Source: Planococcus kocurii
Lineage (GTDB): Bacteria > Bacillota > Bacilli > Bacillales_A > Planococcaceae
Length of the DNA: 64,000 bases
Assembly: GCF_001465835.2 (NCBI RefSeq)
Contig: NZ_CP013661.2
Location: 868,001-932,000, forward strand
Reading direction: 5' to 3'
The notes beneath the pieces are model-generated. The model ran no database searches, was not told the DNA's origin, and saw only the letters and a program-made list of their open reading frames with translations. Each line of letters opens with the position of its first letter. Positions within the stretch are counted from its first letter, which is position 1. The translations under genes and the position numbers were made by a program. Positions 8,357 to 16,247 of the stretch are shown here, in pieces.

Positions 8357-9184
8357 TTATAAGAAAACAATAATCGCCAACACTGCAGCCAAGACCAATC
8401 GGTAAATAGCAAACGGCATAAGCTTTATGCGAGAAATCAGTTTTAAGAAGAAACGAATGGAAATTAACGCAAAGACGAAAGCAGATACGAAGCCGACGAC
8501 GTAAAAGGATAAATAATCCATCGATAACGTATCCCAGTTTTTCAGTACCGATACAAGGCTCGCCCCAAACATAATCGGAACAGCCATGATGAACGTGAAG
8601 TCCGCCGCAACTCGGTGATTTAACCCAAACAACACACCACCTGAAATTGTGGCACCAGAGCGAGAGAATCCCGGCCACAGCGATAAGCATTGCACGAGGC
8701 CTATTTTCAATGCTTGAAAATAGGTAATGTCATCTAAAGAATTGACTGTTGGCTTTTTAGGTCCGAACTTGTCTGCAACAATCATCAAGATGGCTCCGGC
8801 AACTAGTGCATAGATGACGGTCTCAACACCAAACAAGTGATCATCGATTAAATCCTTAAAAGCAAATCCGAAAATCACTGCTGGCAGCATGCCAATAATA
8901 ACGTGTAGTAAATTGAAGCTCGAGCTTGCTTGTTGACCCTCTATTTTATAAAGGCCTACTAAACTGAATAGACGTTTCCAAAAGACCACAACAACTGCCA
9001 GTATTGATCCTAGCTGAATAACAATTTTAAATGTATTCGCTGGGTATTTCCCTAAAAACTCCTGTGATTTTAACCACATGTCATCAACGATGATTAAATG
9101 ACCTGTGGAAGAAACAGGAGCAAATTCTGTCATCCCTTCAACAAACCCTAATATTAATGCCTTTAACAAGTCAAACCATTCCAT
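8357..9184 (-). CDS. uppP: Undecaprenyl-diphosphatase
   Basis: UppP (BacA) dephosphorylates undecaprenyl diphosphate on the membrane so that the lipid carrier of cell wall synthesis can be reused. Over-production gives bacitracin resistance. The 275-residue membrane protein has the two conserved family motifs: GFVEGMTEFAPVSSTGH near the N-terminus (E/Q-rich catalytic motif and PVSSTGH) and LWPGFSRSGATISGG in the middle. About eight membrane helices are expected. It is monocistronic, with no link to the BceAB bacitracin-type module 50 kb away except function. Confidence 0.95.
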   Translation of the reverse strand: MEWFDLLKALILGFVEGMTEFAPVSSTGHLIIVDDMWLKSQEFLGKYPANTFKIVIQLGSILAVVVVFWKRLFSLVGLYKIEGQQASSSFNLLHVIIGMLPAVIFGFAFKDLIDDHLFGVETVIYALVAGAILMIVADKFGPKKPTVNSLDDITYFQALKIGLVQCLSLWPGFSRSGATISGGVLFGLNHRVAADFTFIMAVPIMFGASLVSVLKNWDTLSMDYLSFYVVGFVSAFVFALISIRFFLKLISRIKLMPFAIYRLVLAAVLAIIVFL

Positions 9185-9415
9185 GTAAACGAATCCTGCT
9201 TTCTGTAATAAAATAAATGCTGTATCTATTATACGGTTAATAAAGGCGTATGAGTTGCTGAATTTTTGTCATTTTGACTTTCTTTTTAAAGCATTTGTAC
9301 TGCCAAAGATTAAGAAAGAACATACAGACTTTTGTTCAATTACTATAGAACGCTGTACTCAGAAAAAGGTTGCATCTATTCCAATAAAAAACGAGATGCA
9401 CACGTAGTTCAAACT

Positions 9416-9461
9416 AAAAAGACATTGTGATATGCTCTTATTAGCACATTACAACGTCTTT
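9416..9461 (-). terminator. Terminator of the sortase operon
   Basis: On the minus strand a long imperfect stem (AAGACGTTGT... with ...ACAATGTCTT, inner GC pairs) closes around TAATAAGA and is followed by TTTTTAG. It lies just after the sortase stop codon. Confidence 0.8.
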
Positions 9462-9465
9462 CCAG

Positions 9466-10128
9466 TTATTCTTCTACAAGACTTGCGTAGACAATCAAAC
9501 GTTCTTCTCGTGTTCCTCGATCAAAATCGTAAGTTCCTGAACAAGTAATCAGCACCAATTCAGGAGAAGAAGTATAGCCAAAAACATTCGAGACATCCGC
9601 CAAATCAAGCGCGACAGACTCCATCGTATGAATTTTGAATATCAGCGTTTTGTCTTTCCCTTCAACTACCACTTCGTCCCCTAACTGAAGCTGAGAAAGA
9701 TCCCAGAAAATTGCAGGACCGTCAATACCATCGACATGACCGGCAATTACAGCGCGACCGTTTTGACCAGGTTGGTATCCTGGAGAAAACCAACTGACAT
9801 CTTCGATATTATCCGGCACTGCCATTTCACCATTCTCTGTTATCCCCAGGTGTTGGACTTCTGCTTGCACATCAATAGAAGGAATTTTTAATGAACTGGG
9901 CTCAATACCTGTTCGCTTTAACCCATTAATCGGATTTTGAGTTGGAGCCGTCTGTTGGACATCGACTGTAGCCGGTTCATCGAGCGTAAATCCTACGCTT
10001 TCTGAGCGGACACTTACTTCATCCTCCGGTTGCTGACAACCCGCTAACAACAAAAGAGTTAGAACTACCAGGAGCTCTTTATTGAAACCGTTTTTTCCAT
10101 ATAAGCGTACTAGCTCCGATAAGAACAA
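9466..10128 (-). CDS. Class F sortase with a lipoprotein signal
   Basis: A sortase-fold transpeptidase of about 220 residues. The catalytic residues are recognisable: His131 in AVIAGHVDG, Cys196 in LVLITCSGTYD, and an arginine in DRGTREERLIVYA. The chosen start is a TTG preceded by AGGAGG, both inside the end of the upstream gene (50-nt overlap). The N-terminus has a hydrophobic stretch ending LLLLAGC, a lipobox with Cys31, so the enzyme may be lipid-anchored rather than held by a transmembrane helix. The neighbour encodes a surface protein with a sortase-like sorting signal, its probable substrate. Confidence 0.85.
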   Translation of the reverse strand: MFLSELVRLYGKNGFNKELLVVLTLLLLAGCQQPEDEVSVRSESVGFTLDEPATVDVQQTAPTQNPINGLKRTGIEPSSLKIPSIDVQAEVQHLGITENGEMAVPDNIEDVSWFSPGYQPGQNGRAVIAGHVDGIDGPAIFWDLSQLQLGDEVVVEGKDKTLIFKIHTMESVALDLADVSNVFGYTSSPELVLITCSGTYDFDRGTREERLIVYASLVEE

Positions 10129-10876
10129 GGGCTCCTCCTAGCAACAACCAAGTAGCCTGAGATTGATTAGGCGTACCAAGACCTGTAGTTGGCATGCCGT
10201 CCGGTGATCCAGCTGCTTCATAATCAACAAGCGCAATTACTTCCAATGAATCAACCGTGTTTACTGCAAAGACACTATAAACAGTGTTTGCAGCTAACTC
10301 CGTGCCTTCGAGTGGCAACACTTGTGTGCCATCTGGTAAACGGATTTCCAAGTCATAAGTACCGGCATCCAATTCAGCATAAGCTGTAATTCCAGGGAAT
10401 TCTGCTCCACTGAACAAAGCATCTCCACCAATTACACCAACATCAACTGCTGGAGCGTCTGGAGACAAGTGTCCAACGCGTACTTTTGTTTTCCCTTCTG
10501 TTACTTCCATTGAATCTTCAGCAACTACAAATTCAATAGATTCCAGCAAGTTTGCTGCAGCAACCGTATAGGCTTTGCCTGCTTCGACGGTAAGGTCTGC
10601 CTGCAATACGCCTTCACCCGCTGCATATTCCGTTCCGTTTGCAAAAACTTCTACATCATGTATACCGGCTGGCACTTCTAGGTAGCCTGAATCTGTCTTA
10701 AATGGTACATTTTCGAGCGTTAAATCACCATTAACATACACATCAACAGCAGGTGCATCTGGTGAAGCGTGAACCACTCTGACTTTAGCAGTGTCACTAT
10801 CTGCTAAAACACCAGCAGCGAGCAGTGAGAATACAAGTGCCATAGCAACTGAAAATGAAACTAAAATTTTCTTCAT
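10079..10876 (-). CDS. DUF4397 surface protein with MPTTG-type sorting signal
   Basis: A secreted protein of 265 residues. The signal peptide is MKKILVSFSVAMALVFSLLA..., followed by two DUF4397 beta-sandwich repeats, each opening with a KVRVxHxSPDAPAVDV pattern. The C-terminus has MPTTG, then a hydrophobic helix and the tail WKKRFQ. That is the layout of a sortase substrate, with methionine in place of leucine in LPxTG. The start at 10876 is chosen because it has AAGGAG eight bases upstream and begins the signal peptide; the frame itself is open to 10912. It forms a two-gene operon with the overlapping class F sortase. Confidence 0.85.
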   Translation of the reverse strand: MKKILVSFSVAMALVFSLLAAGVLADSDTAKVRVVHASPDAPAVDVYVNGDLTLENVPFKTDSGYLEVPAGIHDVEVFANGTEYAAGEGVLQADLTVEAGKAYTVAAANLLESIEFVVAEDSMEVTEGKTKVRVGHLSPDAPAVDVGVIGGDALFSGAEFPGITAYAELDAGTYDLEIRLPDGTQVLPLEGTELAANTVYSVFAVNTVDSLEVIALVDYEAAGSPDGMPTTGLGTPNQSQATWLLLGGALVLIGASTLIWKKRFQ

Positions 10877-11110
10877 TTTTTCCTCTCCTTCACATGTGTA
10901 GTTTTTGCACAATTATTGTACAACTTATTTATAACCTATTTCTGTTGTTTTTACAACATTAAAATCAGATTATTCTGTTTTTTAAACTAATAGTACTATC
11001 CATCATCTACATAACTAGTAGCTTACCCTAAAAATATTCCATATTTTCTCACTTTTTCTCTGTATAACCTTCCTGCATGACTAGCTTACACACAATAACA
11101 TTTTCCCTAT

Positions 11111-11145
11111 AAAAAAATGGACAGAGTTGCATGACCCTGTCCATT
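11111..11145 (-). terminator. Terminator of the RNase H-like gene
   Basis: AATGGACAG and CTGTCCATT form a 9-bp stem with a 12-nt loop. On the minus strand it is followed by seven T residues. Confidence 0.8.
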
Positions 11146-11169
11146 TCTTTTCGCTTACACATAGCGAAC

Positions 11170-11847
11170 TTAACTTGTAATTTCAATTAAAGCTGCAATA
11201 GCTACACCGCTCAACGCTTGCGTAGCTAGTTTATCTGCTTCTGAATTCTCTTTGCGCGGTATTAATTGGTAATCAGTTTGAATGCCCAGCTCGTTTATTT
11301 TTACTCTACTTCGTTCTATCCAAAGCTGTAATTGTTTTTCTGTTACGAGCCATTCATTGGTCATGCCGTTTATGACAATGCGAGAATCGCTGACAATGCG
11401 AGAATCGCTGACAATGCGAACGAGTTGATGGTGGACTTCTAGCTGTTCCAATTGCTGCAGACAAAAATACAACGCTGCATATTCCGCTTCGTTATTTGAA
11501 GTTAGCTGATCCAATTTGGTATTTGTCCGAAGGCGATACGATTTGCCATGTTGCTCATAGTAAATCACACAACCAAGACCGGCACTTCTTGAAATACGTT
11601 CATGACCTCCATCAAAATAAACAATGACACTATGCGGTTCTGTTTCTATTTCTTTTAAGTATGCGTTCACTTCTTTTAACGTCCAGCTACTGTCAAAACG
11701 ATCTACAAAACGAAGATTTTTAGCTCGACCTGTTTGCTCCAGATCTTTGGCTACTAAAATCGCGGCTGCTGCTGGTAGTTCTTCTGAAAAGAAATTCACT
11801 TCTGGGCCTTTAGGCGTTTTATGCGTCCACTCTATCCGCAGCTCCAT
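11170..11847 (-). CDS. RNase HI-like / reverse transcriptase-like protein
   Basis: A 225-residue protein with a C-terminal RNase H fold. Three of the acidic catalytic residues are clear: Asp79 (VYFDGG), Glu122 or Glu120 (NNEAEYAAL) and Asp205 (NSEADKLA). The fourth, in the VSDSRIV motif, is duplicated (Asp148 and Asp154) by an 18-bp tandem duplication. The N-terminal 70 residues are a separate region of the type found in Bacillus YpeP/YpdQ-like proteins. The family is expected to cut RNA in RNA-DNA hybrids. Whether this copy is active depends on how the duplicated loop is tolerated. Monocistronic, downstream of ktrA on the same strand. Confidence 0.8.
   Translation of the reverse strand: MELRIEWTHKTPKGPEVNFFSEELPAAAAILVAKDLEQTGRAKNLRFVDRFDSSWTLKEVNAYLKEIETEPHSVIVYFDGGHERISRSAGLGCVIYYEQHGKSYRLRTNTKLDQLTSNNEAEYAALYFCLQQLEQLEVHHQLVRIVSDSRIVSDSRIVINGMTNEWLVTEKQLQLWIERSRVKINELGIQTDYQLIPRKENSEADKLATQALSGVAIAALIEITS
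11374..11418. repeat. 18-bp tandem duplication inside the RNase H-like gene
   Basis: GACAATGCGAGAATCGCT occurs twice without change at 11374-11391 and 11392-11409, and its first nine bases occur again at 11410-11418. In the protein this gives RIVSDS twice in a row at the position of a catalytic aspartate. Confidence 0.95.
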
Positions 11848-11946
11848 CCGTCGTCCTCCATTCTCTGTAAACTAGTCTACTTGCTCAACTTCTCTTGTAC
11901 ACACGATTCCCATTCAGCAACCTCACTAAACGACTACTTAAGCAGC

Positions 11947-11977
11947 AAAAAAGCCGCCTCCATTGCGGAGCCCGGCT
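11947..11977 (-). terminator. Terminator of ktrA
   Basis: AGCCG-CCTCC pairs with GGAG-CC-CGGCT. On the minus strand a T-run follows. It begins five bases after the ktrA stop. Confidence 0.8.
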
Positions 11978-11981
11978 GTCT

Positions 11982-12638
11982 TTATAATGCTTTCTCTTCT
12001 AAACGCTTTAAATCATTTTTATGTCCCATGACAATTAATACATCGTCTTGTTCCACCATATCGTCAATTGCTGGTGCGATATTAACATCTTCCTCTTTTT
12101 TTATCGCCAATACAATACAATTGAATTCTTTGCGAATGTTTAAGTCAATCAATGTTTTATTGGCCATCTTACCAGAAGCTACTAGCTCGATGATGCTGTA
12201 ATCGTGGGACAAATCGATGTAGTCGATAATTTTATCCGAATCGACGTGATGCGCCACCCGGATTCCCATTTCTTTTTCCGGCTGAATGACACGATCTGCT
12301 CCGACTTTGTGAAGAATTTTCTCATGCTGGAGGTCACGTGCTTTTACCCACACTTTCGGCAAGCCAAGTTCTTTTAACATCAAAGTGCATAGCACACTTG
12401 CTTGAAGATTATCTCCGATAGCTACGATGGCATGTTCAAAATTCCGTACGCCTAACGATTTCAGTTGATTTTCATCAGTAGCATCTGCAATTACGGTAAA
12501 AGCTGCATACTCTCTTAAGGCATTCACTTTTTCTGGGTCTGTATCTATCGCCATAATTTCATGTCCCATGCTATGTAGCTCTTTACAGACACTGCTTCCA
12601 AAGCGACCTAATCCGACGACCACAATCTGTTTTTTCAC
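11982..12638 (-). CDS. ktrA: Potassium uptake regulatory subunit KtrA
   Basis: KtrA is the cytoplasmic RCK ring that binds nucleotide and gates the membrane potassium channel KtrB. The 218 residues contain an RCK_N Rossmann domain (VVGLGRFGSSVCKELHSMGH, with the nucleotide motif GLGRFG) and an acidic IDTD at the end of the second strand. An RCK_C domain follows, ending MGHKNDLKRLEE, which matches KtrA rather than KtrC of B. subtilis. No ktrB gene lies beside it, unlike the B. subtilis ktrAB operon, so the channel subunit must be elsewhere. It is monocistronic with its own terminator. Confidence 0.88.
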   Translation of the reverse strand: MKKQIVVVGLGRFGSSVCKELHSMGHEIMAIDTDPEKVNALREYAAFTVIADATDENQLKSLGVRNFEHAIVAIGDNLQASVLCTLMLKELGLPKVWVKARDLQHEKILHKVGADRVIQPEKEMGIRVAHHVDSDKIIDYIDLSHDYSIIELVASGKMANKTLIDLNIRKEFNCIVLAIKKEEDVNIAPAIDDMVEQDDVLIVMGHKNDLKRLEEKAL

Positions 12639-12774
12639 AGGCTTCCCTCTTTTCTCTCATATAGCTACTTTATTCCCAAAACGAATTGTTTGCAATCGAA
12701 GACATTGGACTTTTTGATGGATAACTGATAAAAATAAACTAATAAGTAGAATTATTCAGAAAAGGAGGATTACT

Positions 12775-13695
12775 ATGCAAACGTTAACCTATACATTAGT
12801 CGACGTGTTTACTGCACAATTTTTTAGTGGCAATCAATTAGCCGTTTTTCATGATGGTTCCAGCTTAGACACGAAAATCATGCAGCGGATTGCTAACGAA
12901 CTGAATTTATCGGAAACTGCTTTTATCTGTCCTCCCCGCAAACCACAACACCAGCTAAGTTTACGGATTTTCACACCCCAAGTAGAATTACCGATAGCGG
13001 GTCATCCTACGATCGGAACAGCTTTTGTTATGGCCTACCTAAACATGTTACCTTTACACGACGGAATGAATGAATGGATTATCGAAGAAGAGCTTACCGA
13101 TATCGCGGTGACCGTCCGCAAAGAAGGAGAGCAAATAACAACAGTAGAAATGATTCAACCTCTCCCAGTTTTCGGAGAAATATTTGAAAGACAAGCTTTG
13201 GTTGCAGACTTGCTGTCATTGCCAAAAGGAGAATTAGATACACGCTTTCCTATCCAGACCGTTTCGTCCGGTATTCCCTTCCTGTTCGTACCCCTTCGTT
13301 CCCTCGCCGCCATGAGAGAAATAAATTTCCGAACCGATGTTTGGGAACGCCACTTTAGTGGGGATTCCAATCGCCAACACGTCTTCACCTTCACAACAGA
13401 AACCGAACACGATGACTCAACAGTCCACTGTCGAATGTTTGCCCCTGCTATGGGCATTTCAGAAGATCCAGCAACTGGTGCTGCTTGTGGTCCACTGGGT
13501 GCATTTTTAGTTGAACACGGTGTTATTGACACTGGTGATGAAGGCCATTTTTTTATACGCAGTGAACAAGGAATAGAAATGGGAAGACCTAGTTTTATCG
13601 ATATCACTATCACTAAGAACAACGAAACATACCAAGAAGTTAAAATTGGTGGCACTGCTGTCGTCGTCGGACGAGGTGAACTTTACATTCCCTAA
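12775..13695 (+). CDS. PhzF-family isomerase
   Basis: A 306-residue protein of the PhzF family (diaminopimelate epimerase-like fold with two similar halves). NELNLSETAFI carries the conserved glutamate of the catalytic site, IAGHPTIGTAF matches the first-half signature, and DPATGAACGPLGAFL the second-half signature. PhzF itself isomerises a dihydro-anthranilate in phenazine synthesis, but most members in Bacillales have no known substrate and no phenazine genes are nearby. A good AAAGGAGG precedes the ATG. Monocistronic. Confidence 0.88.
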   Translation: MQTLTYTLVDVFTAQFFSGNQLAVFHDGSSLDTKIMQRIANELNLSETAFICPPRKPQHQLSLRIFTPQVELPIAGHPTIGTAFVMAYLNMLPLHDGMNEWIIEEELTDIAVTVRKEGEQITTVEMIQPLPVFGEIFERQALVADLLSLPKGELDTRFPIQTVSSGIPFLFVPLRSLAAMREINFRTDVWERHFSGDSNRQHVFTFTTETEHDDSTVHCRMFAPAMGISEDPATGAACGPLGAFLVEHGVIDTGDEGHFFIRSEQGIEMGRPSFIDITITKNNETYQEVKIGGTAVVVGRGELYIP

Positions 13696-13748
13696 TTTTC
13701 AAAAAGAGCTGTCGACTTCTGAATCATGAAAGAGAATCTAGCTGCGAA

Positions 13749-13790
13749 ATAAACAACAACTAGCTTTAACTTATAGTTGTTGTTTATTTT
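13749..13790. terminator. Bidirectional terminator-like inverted repeat
   Basis: AAACAACAACTA pairs with TAGTTGTTGTTT. It sits between the convergent PhzF gene and the AbrB-type membrane gene and overlaps the end of the latter. Confidence 0.65.
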
Positions 13791-14884
13791 GTATTTTTTG
13801 CATACAAGTTTTCCTGTTGTTCACCGCGTTTAGCAATAATTTTAACAAACGGCACAATCAATGTTGAGACAACCAAAATCCGGAATAGCTGAAAAGCTGT
13901 CACTACTGTGACGTCTGCATCCACGGATGCGGCAATAATCCCCATCTGGTCAAGTCCACCCGGCACTACACTTAAAAAACTAGTCGAAAAGCTTAACCCG
14001 TATAACTTCTGCAACACTAGGCTCACGATAAAAGCAAAAGCAATCAGTACACTGCTTGAAAAAAAAGAGTAGAAGACCATGCGCTTAGTTAATTTCAAAT
14101 CTTTCTTTTGCAATAATAAGCCGATATAGATGCCAATAAACAATTGCGCGATATGCAAAAAAGAACTTGGCATGACCGGAACTACCACACCAGTCAAGTT
14201 AAGCAACATAATAAAAAAAACAGGTCCCAACAAAAAAGCTGTCGGTACGTTTATTTTTTGTGCGATCATTCCAGCGCCATAACAAAGCGCTAGTAACATC
14301 AGCAATGACAGCGAATAGTTTCCCTGCCCTAATTTTTCAACATGTGAAGATCCACCGTCAGCAACAATAAATGGCACAATGGCGACAATGAGCAACACGC
14401 GTAGGACGTGATAAAACGTTACGGCTGTCAAATCAATTGTTTTCTGTTCTTCTGTAAAAGTGACAATCTGCGACAATCCACCCGGCACACAACACGTCAT
14501 CGCCGTTGCCCGATCAACTTTCGTCTGAGAAGCCATTAATGAACTGATAAATAAAAAAAGAATAAAAAACGCTAAATTGATTACGACCATTGCCAGAAAA
14601 TATTCTTTCATTCCTTGCAGCGCTTCCACAGTAAAAGCAAAGCCGATGACGTATCCTGCAATTACCAATCCACTATTGCGAAAGCGAGGATGCCATTTCA
14701 GCTGCAGTGGCGTAAACAATTGCATGAATAAGACAGCGAATAACGGACCTAGCAACCAAGGCATGGGTGCTCCAACCATTATAAAAATCCCAGCACCGGC
14801 TAAGCCAATTAGAAATGTTTTCATCATTGGATAAATCACCATTTGATCATCTTCTTTCTTAACATTCACAGCTGCTGTATTCAT
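13784..14884 (-). CDS. AbrB-family (TIGR03082-type) membrane protein
   Basis: A 366-residue membrane protein made of two similar halves, each with a glycine/proline-rich segment: MVGAPMPWLLGPLFAVL in the first and VPTAFLLGPVFFIMLL in the second. Both halves end in a conserved CVPGGLSQIVTF or VVPGGLDQMGIIA motif. This is the duplicated AbrB / putative ammonia monooxygenase regulator family, which despite the name is a polytopic membrane protein of unknown transport role. It is not related to the DNA-binding AbrB. The start is uncertain: a second methionine at residue 15 is also possible, and neither has a strong ribosome site. Confidence 0.8.
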   Translation of the reverse strand: MNTAAVNVKKEDDQMVIYPMMKTFLIGLAGAGIFIMVGAPMPWLLGPLFAVLFMQLFTPLQLKWHPRFRNSGLVIAGYVIGFAFTVEALQGMKEYFLAMVVINLAFFILFLFISSLMASQTKVDRATAMTCCVPGGLSQIVTFTEEQKTIDLTAVTFYHVLRVLLIVAIVPFIVADGGSSHVEKLGQGNYSLSLLMLLALCYGAGMIAQKINVPTAFLLGPVFFIMLLNLTGVVVPVMPSSFLHIAQLFIGIYIGLLLQKKDLKLTKRMVFYSFFSSSVLIAFAFIVSLVLQKLYGLSFSTSFLSVVPGGLDQMGIIAASVDADVTVVTAFQLFRILVVSTLIVPFVKIIAKRGEQQENLYAKNTK

Positions 14885-15028
14885 TATAGCTTTTCAGGTC
14901 TTAATATAAAATCATCACATATCTGTTAGATAGCATTACTGAGTGATTTACTTTGTCGTTATGCTACATAAAACCTTAAACGTCCTTGAAAGTCGAATAG
15001 ATGAGGCTTTCCCATAACCCTCTAAAAT

Positions 15029-15072
15029 AAAACAGACGGAGAAAAAGAAGCTCTTTTTCTCCGTCTGTTTTT
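15029..15072. terminator. Strong 19-bp perfect inverted repeat
   Basis: AAAACAGACGGAGAAAAAG pairs perfectly with CTTTTTCTCCGTCTGTTTT around a five-base loop, with T-rich sequence on both sides. It lies downstream of the sulfurtransferase gene, separated from it by the repeat region at 15075-15186. Confidence 0.85.
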
Positions 15073-15074
15073 CT

Positions 15075-15186
15075 GAATCTCGTCCCACAATCTCGAACTC
15101 GATGTGTGTTTTTCGAGATTACAGTAGTGCAACCGGCTGAGGCTCTACTCGCGGAAAGCGTCTGTCGCAATGGACATCAGCCCGGT
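15075..15186. repeat. Intergenic GC-rich repeat-like element
   Basis: This non-coding stretch holds an 8-bp inverted repeat (AATCTCGA at 15089, TCGAGATT at 15113) followed by a GC-rich core containing CTCGCGGAAAGCGTCTGTCG. The core resembles the element at 4100-4130 and the intergenic repeats common in Planococcaceae and Bacillus. It fills most of the gap before the sulfurtransferase stop codon. Confidence 0.5.
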
Positions 15187-15189
15187 CTT

Positions 15190-16083
15190 TCAATTTCCCA
15201 TCACTAAAGGACACGTTGGATCACTTATCCATTCATTTAACGACCCGTCGTAAACAGCGACGTTTGTTTGACCGAGTGTATTAAGTATCAAAGCGGTCCA
15301 CGTTGCCGCAAGTCCGCCACCGCAGTAGGTGATGACTTTTTTATCTAGATCTAACGCTCCTATTTTTTCAAATGGTTGACGCAGTGCGGCATCGGCATGC
15401 ATTTTTTGTGTCTGTTGATCGGCATGATCACCAAAAAAGACATTGACGCTGCTCGGAATATGCCCTTTTCTGGGATAGGCATCTGTTGTTCCTTTAAAAT
15501 CTTCAGGTGACAAGCTGTTGATGAGAATGACATTGTCATCGTTCATCGCACGTTTAACGTCTTCTTTGCTCGCAAGCAGCTCGGTACGACGCTGTCCAGT
15601 ACAAACAGTCGATGGGTAATTCCCGGGAACTGTCGTTAATGGACGCCCTTCTTGTTTCCATTTAGGCAGTCCTCCATCTAAAATCGCGATATTTTCGTAG
15701 CCTTCATAGTGCATTTGCCACGCTAGCCGTGAAGCCCAATAAGCAGCGACAACTGGATTTTCCACCAATGCCCCTTGATCGTAGATAACGGTATAAGTGC
15801 CGTCACCTATGCCCAGTTCAGTCATCTTTTTGCAAAAATAATCGCGTGGAGGCACTGTAAACGGTAACGACGATTCAGGATCTGACAATTCGTTTAATAA
15901 ATCAATATGAACTGCTCCACTAATATGCCCTTGTTCATAGGATGGTTTGCCTGACAAAATCGAAGTTTGGCCTCCATCTCTTGGAATATCCATAAAGGCC
16001 GTCGCATCTATAATTCGTAACTTCGGATCATCTAATCGCTGTTCTAGCCATTCTGTACTAACTACTAAAGGTATTTTTTCCAT
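15190..16083 (-). CDS. Thiosulfate / 3-mercaptopyruvate sulfurtransferase
   Basis: A 297-residue protein with two rhodanese domains. The N-terminal domain is inactive (IDLLNEL...VIYDQGALVENPVVAAY, with no cysteine at the active loop). The C-terminal domain has the active loop YCGGGLAATW, whose cysteine would carry the persulfide. The sequence of the loop does not clearly separate thiosulfate:cyanide sulfurtransferase (CRKGVT) from mercaptopyruvate sulfurtransferase (CGSGVT). CGGGLA is nearer the latter. The gene is divergent from cysK, so cysteine and sulfur metabolism may be linked here. Confidence 0.88.
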   Translation of the reverse strand: MEKIPLVVSTEWLEQRLDDPKLRIIDATAFMDIPRDGGQTSILSGKPSYEQGHISGAVHIDLLNELSDPESSLPFTVPPRDYFCKKMTELGIGDGTYTVIYDQGALVENPVVAAYWASRLAWQMHYEGYENIAILDGGLPKWKQEGRPLTTVPGNYPSTVCTGQRRTELLASKEDVKRAMNDDNVILINSLSPEDFKGTTDAYPRKGHIPSSVNVFFGDHADQQTQKMHADAALRQPFEKIGALDLDKKVITYCGGGLAATWTALILNTLGQTNVAVYDGSLNEWISDPTCPLVMGN

Positions 16084-16247
16084 TTCTTTAACATCCCTTT
16101 CTTAAGCCGACAAATCCAATATGATTAACAAATATGCGTTATACTAGTACAATAATAGCTAGGTTGTACGCCGTCAATTGAAAGATGCCGTTTATTTCCA
16201 CAAAATCCGCGTGTTGATTTTTTAAACTAAGAAAGGTTGTTATCTAC

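Noticed and set aside
8280..8690. 136-residue minus-strand ORF
   Set aside because: It lies out of frame inside uppP; its sequence has no domain features and no ribosome site.
13155..13655. 166-residue minus-strand ORF
   Set aside because: It is the antisense of the PhzF gene, without start signals.
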